Below the pieces are notes generated by a model. That model made no database searches, was not told the origin of the DNA, and saw only the letters and a list, made by a program, of their open reading frames with translations. A stretch of DNA of 64,000 nucleotides from Trogon surrucura (lineage: Eukaryota > Chordata > Aves > Trogoniformes > Trogonidae), in the NCBI GenBank assembly GCA_020746105.1, contig CM036622.1, forward strand, positions 41,455,477-41,519,476, written 5' to 3'. Positions 1 to 12,114 of the stretch are shown piece after piece; the stretch's first letter is position 1, and the number at the start of each line of letters is the position of its first letter. The position numbers were made by a program, and so were the translations under genes.

Positions 1-818
1 CACTAGAAAACTTCCCACAGCACTTCATGAAAACCTGACAAACTGAACTACTTTTGCTTAATGGTGTGTTACATCAATATGATGTGTCTACCTAGCTGAA
101 GTTGGCTATCTGAAATCTAAGGGAAAAGGGGTTGGGTTTGTTTTGAGCTTGTTTGGCTGGGTTTGGGGTGGCTTTTTTTGTTGTTGTTTCATGGGATTCT
201 TTTAAGTAGTTCAGAAGAGTACCTTGGGGCTTCAGAAAGCCTGAGAGCTGATGAAAGATTTGCTGCCTGCAGAGCTTCATTAGGAACCTGTGGTGGAGGC
301 GGTGGGATGGCAGGGAGGGACCTGCCCCGCAGCCTGGAGGGAGCCCAGGGCTTTGGGGAAGCTGGGATGGGGAGAGAACCTGTGCAGTCGTGATGAGGCT
401 GATGGGGAGCTGGCAGCAACCCTGGGCCACGTGCTCTCGTGCTGTTTCATCCCATGAGTGAAGTGATTTTACAGTGTCTACATCCAGCCTGAAATGCAAT
501 CAGCTAAGCAGCCTTAGCTTGTGTTTCAGGGTGGGTGTTTTTGTTTGAGAGGCTCAATGTTCATGGCTGGAATCACCAGCTTCACATCTCAGAGCTTTAA
601 ACAAACAACACCAATTTTTGGGGAACACTGTGCCACAGAGTGCAAGAAGCTAAAAGGAAGTAATGACCAGAAAGCAAGCAAATCCTCCCAGAAACAGCAA
701 TTGGGCATGTGGTAATTTAATTGCTGGATCTTTGGAGAAAGAAAGTTGGGCATATACTGTTGGACAGATGTAAAGATATTTAAGCTTCAAGATTATTAAT
801 AGGCTCTGAATGTGTTTG
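1..818. other. non-coding stretch, nothing recognised
   Basis: I find no supported gene here. A GC-richer patch at about 290-390 is open in several frames, but it has no splice-site context or recognisable protein motif. I treat those frames as chance. Confidence 0.5.
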
Positions 819-1216
819 AGAATACAGAGTCACAGAGCAGTCAGGGTGGGAAGGCACTTCTTGAGATCTCCCAGTTCAACGCCCAGCTCGGGCAGGCTCA
901 GCTACAGAGGGCTGGTCAGGGGCACACCTGCTTGGCTGTTGGTTATCTCCAAGGATGGAGACTTCATGACCTCTCTGGTCAACCTGTGCCAATGTCTGAC
1001 CACCTTCACTGTATAAAGTGATGGTCCTACATTCTTTGTGTTTCCTGTGTTTCGTTTTGTGCCTATTGCCTCTTGTACTGTTGCTGGGCACCACTGAGAA
1101 GAGCTTGGCTCAATCTCGTTTCATCTCCACATCAGATATTTGCACACATGGATACGATGCCCCTGAGTCTTCTCCAGGCCGAGCAGTCCCAGCTCTCTCA
1201 GCCTCTCCTCACATGA
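819..1216 (-). mobile_element. CR1 LINE fragment, minus strand, 5'-truncated
   Basis: Read on the minus strand this is the 3' part of a CR1 element. On the plus strand it shows the reverse-complement landmarks: the 'agtcacagagcagtcaggg' end at about 826, the 'caacctgtgccaatgtctgacc' block near 980, and the 'ctcagcctctcctcacatgatg' block near 1198. CR1 is a non-LTR retrotransposon that is usually cut short at its 5' end. This copy is quite diverged, so it is older than the plus-strand copies in the window. It carries no intact coding frame. Confidence 0.85.
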
Positions 1217-3170
1217 TGTAATGCCATTAGGGACCTGATCGCTATTTAGGCATCAAGATACTACTGAAAACACGTGCCCTGGACTGGAGTATTCTGGGAA
1301 TTTCCCATGTTTTAGGAATATGTTTGACTCGCCCCTGTCTCACAGTGCAGGAGTGTCTCTTCAGTATCCAAATGGATAAGACTTAGGACACACACTTTCC
1401 TGTCAGAAGCAGATGGATAACATCTCCTTTTCCCATCTCTTGTTGCTATGTTGCTAGAGAGAGAAAACCTTAGGAAAAACTTGAGTTTCTGATGCCCTTG
1501 CTTTGCTTTGAAATTAAAGTATTTTGAATTTATGGGTAGTGTGACTGTCTGGTTAGATTCCTGCTTCAGAGATGATGCTCTTTCCAAGAGCACCCTGTGC
1601 TGAGGGTGCTCAGTTTGGGTGAATGTGCAATTTGCAGTAATTTCAGTAGGATTTTGTCTTAGCAGTATTGATTTAAAAGCTGAAACACCATTGTTTATGC
1701 TTCAGAGCTGGAATTCATATCACGACTGTCCTGCGTTTGGGAGAATTAAAATTCATCTATCTAGTATCAGACGCATTATTGTCACTGCTTTAAAACTCTT
1801 CTTGAGCACAGAGTATTTGCATCATAGTGGAAGATCTTCAAAATAACTGGTTGCAAAAGAGTTTGGGATCTTCAGTGTACACTACTTCTTGGGCTGAATA
1901 CAACTGAACTCTCACACACTTACTGGCTTTCACTTTTTCTCATCCTTCACTTGTTCCTGACTCCAGTTCTGTGATTAGCACTGCAGTTATATGATTAACT
2001 CTTCTTGTTTCACTCGTTTCTGTCCTCCATAATCTTCTGCATGACCTGTTGTGCCTGAGCACTGTAATCGGCCCAGAGTCACTCTTCTACCCATCAAGTC
2101 CTGCCTTGAGAGCTCATTTAGAGCTCCTACTGTGTTGATCAAATAATATGCAGAATATTATCAATAGCATGGCAAAGCTTGCTGAATTATACTTAGTCTG
2201 TCCCATTCTTGATGGGGCAACAAAACAATAGACAATATGCTTTAGAGGGGAACTCTTGAAAAAGGTATGACAATAGCATGCGAAATATTTTACTGCGTTG
2301 CATGATTGCCATCTCAAAAAACTGAGGAATGTCTATGTTATTTTAGTCATGTTTTCCTGTCTGTTTGCTTGTTAAGCATCTCTCCTAAGTAACTGTAGTA
2401 TTGATTTGCTTATGCTTGTTCTAGCTTTGAAATTAAGTAGTCTCTTATACTCTGTTATTGATACAGCATACTAGTTGCCTGGGATATTGAGGAATACATC
2501 TTAAAATTCAGCGTGAAGATTTTACTGTAACTGTGATGTTTTCTCTGGTTTTACACTGTGTTGTTTTCTTCATGAGTTGTTTGCAAAATTATGGTGAATG
2601 GAATTTTCTTTTTATGTGACCAAATCCTCTGTGCCTTGGCAACGTTCAGAAGCACGGGGCTGGCAGGGAAAGTTAGGCAGGCTTTGCCTAGGCATTTTCC
2701 AAGAAAAGCACCCAGGAACTGAGGTTTGAAATAATGTAGCCCGAGGTCAGGAATTTTTTATTTGGAGAGTCAGTAAAGAACATGGTTATCTGTAGTGTGC
2801 AAGAAGCCAGGGTTTTCTTAGGTATATATGTACCAGTGAAAGAAGAAAATATAACAGGCAATAATCTGTGCAATGTTATTTCCTAAAAAATGTCAGTTAA
2901 TAATAATAATAAGGGGGATGGGCCATTTTTCAAAAAGAGATAATATTCACTGACAACCCATTTATTTTGGTGAGTTAGAAAATACAATGGTCAGCAAATA
3001 CACATCATTTAATCCAATTTAAGCTCGCACCATGCTTAACTCGAAGACAAATGGATTCTTGACATCAGGCATTTACCATTTAGCACTGAAGTGGTGCGGT
3101 TTTGGCACACGAGGGACACATCTGCTAAAACAAGAAAAGGGTTTGTTTGAGAGTTGGGAGAGGAATGCGG
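1217..3170. other. non-coding stretch with one short (TAA)n tract
   Basis: AT-rich sequence without a supportable exon. A (TAA)5 microsatellite lies at about 2898-2912. The open frames here are short and have no coding signature. Confidence 0.5.
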
Positions 3171-3543
3171 GAAGGTCCCACACACGGAGGTAACCCCGCG
3201 CCTGGGTGGTTTTTCACGTTGTACCTGCGTAGGTGGGGCATTCCCCTCCTGCTGGGGTGCTGCCCGGCACCTCATCAGTGCACGCCGGGAGTTGAGACCA
3301 GTCCCTGGCAGAGCATCTGCTCCCCACGGCGTGGTTGGGGCTCAGCGCTGGAGCAGAGTCATCTGGTTTAGCCCAGCACGCATTTACATTCCACAGGTCT
3401 GGGAAACTGTCTGCGTGACCACCCAACGCCTGGTGTTTAAAACTGATGGGACTGGCAGCACAGCACTTTGCATCCAGCTGCGCTGCACGCACCAACTCCC
3501 CAGCCTCTGTGCTGGAAAGTGAGCTGGGAAGGATTTCTTTCAG
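3171..3543 (+). promoter_or_regulatory. GC-richer, CpG-containing patch upstream of an exon (possible promoter or 5'UTR)
   Basis: This block has clearly more G+C and more CpG (around 3198, 3285, 3328, 3425, 3482) than its surroundings. It runs directly into the candidate exon at 3544. It could be an alternative promoter or 5' untranslated sequence. It is much weaker than the CpG island at 63 kb and I see no TATA box. A decayed GC-rich repeat is the other possibility. Confidence 0.2.
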
Positions 3544-3802
3544 AAATTGCTGTCGGAGCAGGTACATTCCTGCACAGCCACTATGTCCAAACCCTCTCGC
3601 TTGGCTCGACCTTTGTCAGCTAACACAGCTACTAAATCGCCTTTGTCTAGGAAAGAAGATTTTAACAGCCGATCACGAAAAATTAGGCTAGGTGAAAAGA
3701 TTTTGAGAGCTGGCAGCGAAGGAAACCTGGTTAAACAGCATCAGCAAGAGCAGGTGGAAATCACAGAAGGGCTTGTGCCACGGAGGGCTCCTTTCCTGAA
3801 AG
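3544..3802 (+). CDS. candidate coding exon, basic serine-rich N-terminal segment, unknown protein
   Basis: A pyrimidine-rich acceptor (ggatttctttcag) precedes 3544 and a splice donor (AAAG|GTAACC) follows 3802. An ATG at 3583 with A at -3 opens a frame of 73 codons plus one base, so the exon would end in phase 1. The product starts MSKPSRLARPLSANT and is rich in Ser, Arg, Lys and Gln, with no hydrophobic segment: a soluble, probably disordered N-terminus. Several CpG-containing codons (TCG, CGA, CGC) stand out in a CpG-poor region, which suggests selection. The frame is open from the acceptor, so 3583 may be the start or an internal Met. I do not recognise the protein. The phase-1 end fits the EF-hand exon at 12.1 kb, where the split codon becomes Asp. 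It could still be a chance frame. Confidence 0.45.
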
Positions 3803-3900
3803 GTAACCAGTTATTTCATGCTGCAAAAGGAAAAATCAAATGCATTTGCAATTACTGCCTTTTTAATAAACCCCAAACATCAATATTGTAGGATAGGGGG

Positions 3901-3944
3901 GTGTATGTATGTATCTATGTGTGTGTCTGTGTGTCTGTGTGTAT
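3901..3944. repeat. imperfect (GT)n / (TGTC) microsatellite
   Basis: About 44 bases made of GTAT, GTGT and GTCT units. A simple repeat, probably variable in length. Confidence 0.85.
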
Positions 3945-6667
3945 TGTTTCTAAATGACAGAATCTGATACATAAAGCATTTGTTTTGAAAATAAAAGGAC
4001 TCAAAACATTTTTGTTGTTCATTTGTGGCTGGGTGCTATATATAAGCTAAAAATGTTGGGCTGTCAAAGGTATAAATCACAATCTCTTACAGTTTAAATG
4101 TGACTCTGTACCATGAAGCTTTATTTGAAATGATATTTTGAAAATATTAGCAAGTGTGAGAAAGGTTAAATAATGTAAGAAAATAGACATCCGTGCAGGC
4201 ACAGAATCTCATCCAGCCTTGCAAGTAAAAGTCCTGTTCGTGAGTCCTAGCAAGGCAGCTGTGAGTTGATTTCTTGTACAAAAACTAAACAGATCAAGTG
4301 TATTTGGAAAGGCTTATATGCTTTTAGAATGCAAACAAATGTGGAGGATAATATAAGATTACGATCTGCTTTCACTGATCTGTTAAGCAATGGGCTGCAG
4401 GAACATTACGGTTCCCTCTTTTTAACTTAGTGTTTGTGAAGTACTCCTTAGAACTGCATTTAAAAGTAGCCATTTAATCAGCATGGTGAAAAGTGAGGCT
4501 AAATTGCCATTCTGTTAGGAAATAAAAGTAGTATTATTCTAACTGGACTTTTAATAGGTTTTATATTTATATATGAATGAGAAGCAGAATCATTTCAAAC
4601 CAGAATAGCAATTTTTGCCTCTCCATCCTAAATCCGTAGGAAAAAGAAGCATAAATTGTAGATCTTTATAGCTTGAAACAGTGTATTTTCATTTCACACA
4701 CGTGGCATCCAAGGCTGCAGTTTTTATTCCTGGCTGAATAAGGTTTAAAAGAATTTTTTTTTCCTGCAGTATGACTTTTATTATTTCACAAAGAAGGAAG
4801 AAGTGATGACACCTAATCTTACTCAGGGAGATGGATGATCTGTTTGTTTCTACAAAGGAAACTGGGTCTGAGGCACTTTATTAAAGGCAGAAGAGAGCAA
4901 ATAGAAAAACTGGAGGTGGGAGGCCTTAAACTTCTGGTCTCTCTCACAGAATGTCTTGATTATTTACCAGTGTGATATGGAAACTCGTTTTCAATCTTAC
5001 GATGTATGCAAGAAATTTAAACCTTTGTTCCAAAAAAAAGTCAGGTGTACCATTTCTTTCTGCCCTGGTAACCAAATATTTATTGATGATATAGTAAATG
5101 ATGTTTCCCAGTTTTTAAAATTTGAAAATTTTCATAGAAAACCATGTAACAGTATGCTTTTCAGCAAGCTAAGGATTTTTAAGCAGTAGTTTCTCCCCTT
5201 TGTTTTCTCTCTTCAGTACCTTAAGAAAAGAAAGTTATGTGGGATTTACAGAACAGCAAGTGTGTTCTTTTAAGGGTTGTGATTTTTTTTGGAGCTCTCA
5301 GAGATAGCTTTTACTCGTGCTATATAATGCTTTGCAACTAAAAGCAAGGGTGGCACTCACTGCTTGTGTTTTAGGTAAAATTTCTCTAAAAGAAAAACCT
5401 AGTGGCTATGACTAGTGCTGCAACCTGGCATGTGCTTTTAATATTTACAGCACTACACTTACTGCTTGCTGGAGCATGAATTAATCCCTGTTACGTACTG
5501 GCTTTCTGCATTGGGATGATTTGTGTACGTCAGGCAAGATGTCACTGCGAGCTGTATTTGCAAGAGATGTTGAAGAACAAATACTGATCCTTCTGAAGGG
5601 AGCATGTTGTAAGGGTGATGGAAATGCAGAGTATGTGGCTTTTCTCTGAAAATGGGACTGGCTGGATGGCCCCCAAAGGAGCCCAGGCATTGGCCAAAGT
5701 GTTATGTGAGAGGCAGGTGCAGAGCTGGATGGTGAAGGGGCAGCAGATATGGCTGCAGTGGGAGTAGGAAGCTCTGTCAGGTGGGGAGCGGGGTCCTGAA
5801 TAAACTAATGTGGACGAGGGGGGTCTGTTTGACCAACCTTCATCTATTGTCATGTAATGTCAGTGGACCCTCATTGCCCTGTGTGTGTGTTACCCCTAAA
5901 ACCCTGCTCCGTGCACAAGAAATCAACTTGCAATCACTGGGCTAGTTCCTACTAGTGAACTTTGCATGTCTTAATGAGCAACATTATGACATTTCTTTTT
6001 TTCTTTGGAATTCTTTCATTTAAAAAACAAAGAGATAGCATTCATGAATGTTGTCAACAGACAGCAGTCCAGCAAAACTCTGCACCTAACAGACAGAAAA
6101 TCCAAAACTAAGGTTACAGTTTTAATGGGACTGTAAAGTATGATGTCTCATTTTAATTATGATTATACCTTGTGGATTTTTTTCTACAAGATTCCTAGTT
6201 GTGCATGGAATTAGTTGTACTTAGGAAAACTAGTCCTCATAGGTATAGCCCTTATAGGCTAAAGAGAATCTCTCTCTGCCTGTGCCACAGAGGTCTGTGT
6301 GGTATTGGACATACTGCTTCAGCTTTCACAGGGGAATGCTGGCTGTGTGGGTTTGGTTTTGTTTTCGTTCTTCGATGTGCAAGTCTGAGACCATGGGTTC
6401 TGATCTGGAGTGCTGAGCACACATAACAGTAACTGAAGTCAGTGTCAGCAGTGATTTTATAGCATGAAGTACTCTCTAATACAGAGGACTCAAGAAGGTC
6501 AACTTGTACTCATCTGTTACTCTTCACCTGAATTGAATGAACATCTCTGACCATAATTTCTTTGGATGCCAGCTCTCATCTCACTAAAAAAAGAGAGAAG
6601 GGAGTAGAAATGGATCACTACTTTATAGGGATTGTTGTGAGAATATTTACACAGATAATAGGGGGAG
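3945..6667. other. AT-rich non-coding stretch (probable intron)
   Basis: I see no supported exon. A CpG-containing piece near 5530-5620 is open for about 36 codons between weak splice signals. Joining it to the 7161 candidate through the stronger donor creates a stop codon, so it is not called. Confidence 0.4.
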
Positions 6668-6973
6668 TGTCAGGAGGACGGAGCCAGGCTCTTTTCAGTG
6701 ATGTCCGGTGACAGGACAAGGGGCAGTGGGTACAAGCTGGAACATAGGAGGTTCCACAAAAGTATTAGAAAAAACTTTTTCACTGTGAGGGTGACAGAGC
6801 CCTGGAACAGGCTGCCCAGGGAGGTTGTGGAGTTTCCTTCTCTGGAGACATTCAAAACCCACGTGGATGCGTTCCTGTGTGCTCTACTGTAGGTGATCCT
6901 GCTCTGGCAGGGGGGTTGGACTAGATGATCTTCTGAGATCCCTTCCAGCCCCTGACATTCTGTGATTCTGTGT
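6668..6973 (+). mobile_element. CR1 LINE 3' end fragment, plus strand
   Basis: This holds the end of the CR1 second reading frame and the short 3' UTR. Landmarks are 'gacaggacaaggggcagtgg' near 6710, 'ggaacaggctgcccagggag' near 6805, and the terminal 'ttggactagatgatctt' with two ATTCTGTG units at 6957-6973. The frame from 6698 to 6892 still reads through the conserved carboxyl end ([20 protein letters not shown]). It is the same subtype as the 17.9 kb copy, sharing the 'gacattcaa...cgttcctgtgtg' segment. It is 5'-truncated and inactive. Confidence 0.93.
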
Positions 6974-8985
6974 TATTCACAAATATTTACCTACTATAAT
7001 ACAGTAATGAGGAGTACTGAGGCTCAGGCTATGGAATTTGTTGCTTGGTCTTCAGACCAAGGTCTTACAAGCACGTGGTATGCGAACCCCAAGTCCAGAA
7101 TAGTTAAGGTGAAGTATTTGACTCCGTCCGTGTGAAATGAACTCTGTTCATTTTCTGCAGAGAACAAGACGATGGCCCGTTTCGAGGATGGGCAGGGGGT
7201 GCTGGTGAGGACCGTGCCACAGCGCACCTGCGGAAGCAGAGTAGCAGAGACAGTCTGAGTTTTGGCATTTTCCATCTGGCAAGTGACTCTCTTTGCAAAC
7301 TCAATGTCATTTTAGGATTTGCTGGTTTGAAGAAAAATAATGAGATAGACGAACCTTTCATTTTTCATTCTCTCTGACTGAATCAATTAAAATATGTTTT
7401 CTCCTCTGGGATGTGTTACTGATAGGAGAGCTTTATGAATTTTTGTCACCCATACTTTCCTTCAAGAAAAGCAGAGAATATACTAATGACTGTCTTTTCA
7501 ATTTCCTTTCTCTGTCCCATTTTATTGAGTTTTGATATTTGCTTTATTATTTGACTTCACATTGTTTCACTTTGCTTTATTTTTCATTCTATTTTTTTTT
7601 CCATTAGATTTTCCTCCTTGCTTTCTCTGCGTTTTACATTGCAGACTGTGGTAACTGGAATGCAAGGCCAATACTTTTAGACTAAAGCTCCTGGTATTTC
7701 ATATTCAACTGGATCCAATACTAGGCACAACCTGTTTGTCCCATCTCTAGTTATTAGATAGGGGCCAAAGGACTTCAGGGGTATAGTGGGATTCATAGCT
7801 ATGGGCTCTTCATGCAAAACAAGCAATAACAACGTCATAAAAAGTGGAACTAAATACATTTTCTCCATTTTATTTTTATGACAGACTTCAACATAGTGAT
7901 GACTATATATATATGTGTGTATTACTAAATATTTCCAGGCTTGTTATGGCTTTTAAATAAAGAAATAATAAATCACTGGCAAAGTTTGAAAATTATTCTT
8001 TCTGACATTCAGGTAATACCTATAGAATGTTTAAGGCCAAGAGCTTTATCTGTCAGGAACTTCCATTTCATAGCATTTCCTGACGGAGATGTACCTACAA
8101 ATACAGAACACATGTAAGATTAGGGGTTAGCCTTTTGAAGAAGTTCATTATTAAAAGAATAGCAAAGCAAAGAATGTTTGTATTTAGCCTACAGTATTTT
8201 TGTTTCCCCTACAACTGTTTAATATCCATCAAGACAGGGAACACAGATCTTGTAAGTACTTGTATATATAAATGTTCATTATCTTACAAATTTAATGCTA
8301 ACTGTCATCTGTACTGCCATTACATTTTTTTTTGCTTCTAAAATTCAGTTTTACTACAATCTTAAATAACAAATCAGCATTTTTATTGCCTTATACAGTA
8401 GTCTGAAAAACTATAATGAAAGTAGCATTGGTATCAGATGTGTGCATCCTAATCTGGTTAATTGTTCAAAATTTTGAGCTTGAGACTCATAACTTTGCAA
8501 TCAGTAGGGAATGTATTATTCCATTTTAGTATATTAGTATTAGAAATTAAGAAATAGCGTGGACTATTAGATATCAAAATACTGAAGAAATCTAGATAAA
8601 AACTTTTCAAGCTGGAAAAGAATATTATTGAAATAACTCTTGGAATTTATAGTTGTGTTGTAGAAATACGAATCAGGTATGAGACAACAGATATTCTTTC
8701 ATTGCCTGCATACATTTATTTCTATAGCTGTTGAGGTATGGCTGCACCTGGAGGATGAATAGGGCAACTGAACATGCTTCCTTCTAATTAAGATTATGCA
8801 GTATATAAACTGGAGTTATGGTTATTGAAAACTGAATGTCTGGACATTTGTTTAGGTAAGGAATGATAGGGCAACCTCTGTTCTTATTTGCTGTGAGATC
8901 ATGACTCAGACTCAAGCATAAAGTATACTTCAGCTTTTCTTAAAGCATGATTTCCTGCAAAAATTGGTCACGTCAAAAAGCTTTG
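6974..8985. other. AT-rich non-coding stretch (probable intron)
   Basis: No supported gene. A CpG-richer 44-base segment at 7161-7204 sits between a good acceptor (cattttctgcag) and a GTGAGG donor, but it has no protein motif. A short TATATA/TGTG tract lies near 7904-7920. Confidence 0.4.
8981..8985. repeat. target-site duplication CTTTG, left copy
   Basis: The five bases CTTTG just before the TG start of the LTR are repeated just after its CA end. This marks the integration site of the element. Confidence 0.8.
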
Positions 8986-9168
8986 TGTCGTGGGTTGACC
9001 CTGGCCAGCCGCCAGGTACCCACACAGCCGCTCACTCACCCCCCCCTTCACTGCTGAACAGGGGGAGAAAATATCTCCAAGGGCTCAGGGTTTGAGATAA
9101 GGACAGGGAGATCACCCTCATTTACCGTCCCAGGCAAAACAGACTCAGTTTTGGGGAAATTAGGTACA

Positions 9169-9174
9169 TTTATT
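9169..9174 (-). terminator. LTR polyadenylation signal AATAAA (minus strand)
   Basis: The plus strand reads TTTATT. On the minus strand this is AATAAA, about 180 bases before the LTR's 3' end, as expected for the R-U5 part. Confidence 0.5.
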
Positions 9175-9967
9175 AAGAGAACTAATCAGAGAGGAGTAGT
9201 GAGAAGTAAGAAAGAGCAAACAAATCTTAAACAGAACACCTTCCCCCCATCCCTCCCTTCTTCCCGGGCTTAACATCAATCCCGGTTTCTCCACCTCCTC
9301 CCCCCGAGCGGCGCAGGGGGACAGGGAATGGGGGTTGCGGTCAGTTCATCCGATGTTGGTTTCACCGCTTCTTCACACCAGGGGAGGACTCTTCACTCTT
9401 TCCCAGGGCCACTGTGGGGTCCCTCTCACGGGAGACAAGCTTCACGCTCTCTTCTCGGCGTGAGTCGTCCCACGAAGGGAAATTCACAAACTGCCCAACG
9501 CGAGACACCTCACGAGGGGCAGCCCACCCCTCGTGAGTCTGAGGTGCAGTCCTTCGGGAAACTGCTCCAGCGTGAGCCACCCACAACGTCCCAAAAGTCC
9601 CACCGGCCAACCTGCTCCAGCGTGGGCATTCCCTCTTCCACGGGCTACAGGTTCCGGCAGCAACTTGCTCTGATGTGGGCTTCCCACGGGCTACAGTCCC
9701 CTTTCAGGCATCCACCCACACGGCGTGGAGTCCTCGGTGGACATCTACGCGGTGATCCTCACGGTGGACTTCTGCACCTCGCCCATGGGCTGCAGGGGGA
9801 CAACCCGCTTCACCATGGTCTTCACCACAGACCCGGGGGACTCCTTCTGCTCCGGCGCCTGGAGCTCATCCTCCCCCCACTCCTTCTTCACTGACCTTGG
9901 TGTCTGCACAGATTCTCACTCCTCCATCTCTGTGCCAGCTGTTATGGCGCAGTTCTTTTTCCCGTTC

Positions 9968-9974
9968 TTAAATA
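9968..9974 (-). promoter_or_regulatory. LTR TATA-like box (minus strand)
   Basis: The minus strand reads TATTTAA, preceded by a CCTATCAG segment that resembles a decayed CCAAT box. This order places U3 toward 10163 and sets the LTR's orientation. Confidence 0.5.
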
Positions 9975-10163
9975 TGTTTTTCACAGAGGCGTTCCTCTGC
10001 TATCACCTTACTGATAGGCTCAGCCTTGGCCAGCGGCGGGTCCCTCTTTGTAGCCGGTTGGCATTGGCTCTGTCAAACTTGGGGAGCTTCTCGCAGCTTC
10101 TTGTAGAAACCACCCTGCGGCTCCCCCCCCGCCGCCAAAATCTGGCCAGGCCAAACCAAAACA

Positions 10164-10168
10164 CTTTG
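10164..10168. repeat. target-site duplication CTTTG, right copy
   Basis: Exact match to 8981-8985 on the other side of the LTR. Confidence 0.8.
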
Positions 10169-12114
10169 GCAGGGTTTCCTTCATTGGTAACCTTTTTACC
10201 CATTATTTGAATTTGTGCAATTATGATGGAGTGGTAAGTGTCTCCATAATACCGCATTTCTATGATATACTGTACACACTGTGTGCTGTATAACATACTC
10301 TGTTCTGTACCTGTCAAACAGTACATGTCTATATTTTTCTATAATTTTGTAGAAAACTGCTGGCTAGGTGCAGAGGGAAGACCTGATTAATGTTCTGTTC
10401 AGGGAGAAACTGCAGTGTGTGCTCAACTCTCCTTATACATCAGAGAACTCACGGGTGGGTGGGACCTCGTGAAAGCTGTACCCGAGGGACAGGCTCGGGT
10501 TGTAGCTCACAGCTCAGGCAATTCACCAAAGAGGCAAATCCACGCCGTGGGGGAGATTGTGTGAATTCTGATAGAAACTTTCTGGAGCTGAATACGTGTT
10601 GCAACCTAAGTGTAAATCAGTTTATGAAGTCAGTAGTCAATCACAGGAAAAAAAAAAGGTGCATTGGAAACCAAGTGACAGTAGTTGCAATGTTTACAGA
10701 AATATTTTTCATCTGCAAAAATATATCCACTTTGAAACCTCTTCCTGTGAGACCTGGCAGGATTGGAAGGAGAACATTATACATCCCCTTGGGAAGCTCA
10801 AGATTTTTCATTTCTTGCACTCTGAGTGATAGGAAAAAACTCCACCAATTATCCTCACAACTCCAGAAAAGTTTAAGCCATCTAGATGAGGGAATTTTGG
10901 AGAAGCTAGAGTTTTGGAGGAGATTAAGTACAATTTTTTGACGGCTGATTTTTCTTTAAATTGTGTGTTTCTGAAATCAGTCAGGGGTTTTCAAGGTTAG
11001 AATAAGTTAAGGAGATGAATAGGTGGCACAGATTGTAAGTACTTAAATGTTCTTTATTAATAGATCCTTGTTCCATAACGTAACTTGTCAATATCACTTT
11101 GCAATATGTAAGTCTGTACTTCATATATATAACTTTTATGTATCTACAAAATTTATAGTGATTTAAGAATGTAGTGTAATACCTAAGTTCCATGGCTAAA
11201 TTTGAACCATAGTATTTCAGTATTAGAGGTTTCAATAGATGCCAGTCAAGTGGTACTGTATAAATCTGGACTAATTTTGCAGAATTTGGTTGAGAAGGCT
11301 CAGAAATACTAGTCCCACTGTCAAAACCCTCACAACTCTATTATTTCTTCAGAATGGTTTTTTTTCCTCTCCAGAACTGACCCCGTAAATATAGCATATA
11401 ATTTGAGTGTGCTCTGTTATCAAAAATGAGCTACAATTTTGAACTATATGTCTCAGATTTATGCCTTTAATGCTGTGGATATTGTAGTGGATTAAAATGC
11501 TACTTGTGAGTCCAGTTTTACTAAGTCTGTTTTTATGATATTAAGACAGGAATTTTTCTACAGTTGGGAGGTTCATGTTTGGAAGTGGAAAGGACATAAT
11601 GCAAATGTGATGAAAAGAAGTATCAATGACCGTAAATTTAATATCCCTTGTACTTGATATACATGTGTATCTTTCTTTTCTGGTGGATGGACTGTAGTAT
11701 TCTTCTAGACTGAAGTCAACTCCTAACTTTCATTGTTACCCTTGCCTGCTAATTGAGAGATGATATTGCTAAACTCTCTTTAATCCAAATTCCTAGCATT
11801 ATTTGAAGCTCTGATGCATGAATTTGATAATTAGTGTGAAAACCGTAAAAGAGACTTCAGTTTAGGGTGCTTCTGGTGTGGTGGGATCACCTGAGCAGCA
11901 CCACAGCTATGGATGGCTGATAAAAATTAGTATCAGGCAGGGTCTGAACTTTTCACAGCAGTTTTTCTAGGAGTTGCCAATTCTCTTTCAGCCAAAGCAT
12001 TGCATTGGAAAACAATGTGAGTTTTCTTTGTATGACCTTTCCCAGAATTTGGATTCTGAGCTAGATTGGAGGACCAGGAAGTCTCTTGGTGAAAACAGGC
12101 CTTGGTATCCATAG
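10169..12114. other. AT-rich non-coding stretch (probable intron)
   Basis: Nothing supportable. A 183-codon plus frame at 10390-10941 has no coding signature and is rejected. Confidence 0.4.

Larger units (their letters stand above)
8986..10163 (-). mobile_element. solo LTR of an endogenous retrovirus (ERVL-like), promoter on the minus strand
   Basis: A 1178-base element starts with TG and ends with CA and is flanked by identical CTTTG copies. No retroviral internal region is attached, so it is a solo LTR left after recombination between two LTRs. A 5-bp duplication fits class III (ERVL-like) elements better than the 4 or 6 bp typical of other classes. On the minus strand there is a TATTTAA box at 9968-9974 with a CCAAT-like stretch upstream, and AATAAA at 9169-9174, so transcription would run from high to low coordinates. 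The GC-rich middle contains repeated 'ctgctccagcgtg' units (9562 and 9612). Long frames across it on both strands are by-products of base composition. From memory it resembles an LTR family common in neoavian birds. Confidence 0.85.

Noticed and set aside
5533..5620. Possible exon reading MSLRAVFARDVEEQILILLK
   Set aside because: It fits phase 1 at entry, but splicing to the 7161 candidate through the better GTAAGG donor creates a stop codon, and direct joining of 3802 to 12119 is simpler.
7161..7204. 44-base segment with good acceptor and GTGAGG donor
   Set aside because: Phase-compatible between the 3.5 and 12.1 kb exons only if the weaker EF-hand acceptor is used; no motif, so left uncalled.
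9328..10210. Overlapping plus-strand frames of 188 and 161 codons
   Set aside because: Both lie almost wholly inside the GC-rich solo LTR; the open frames follow from its base composition and internal repeats.
10390..10941. 183-codon plus frame
   Set aside because: No motif, no splice context and no coding-like composition; read as chance in intronic DNA.
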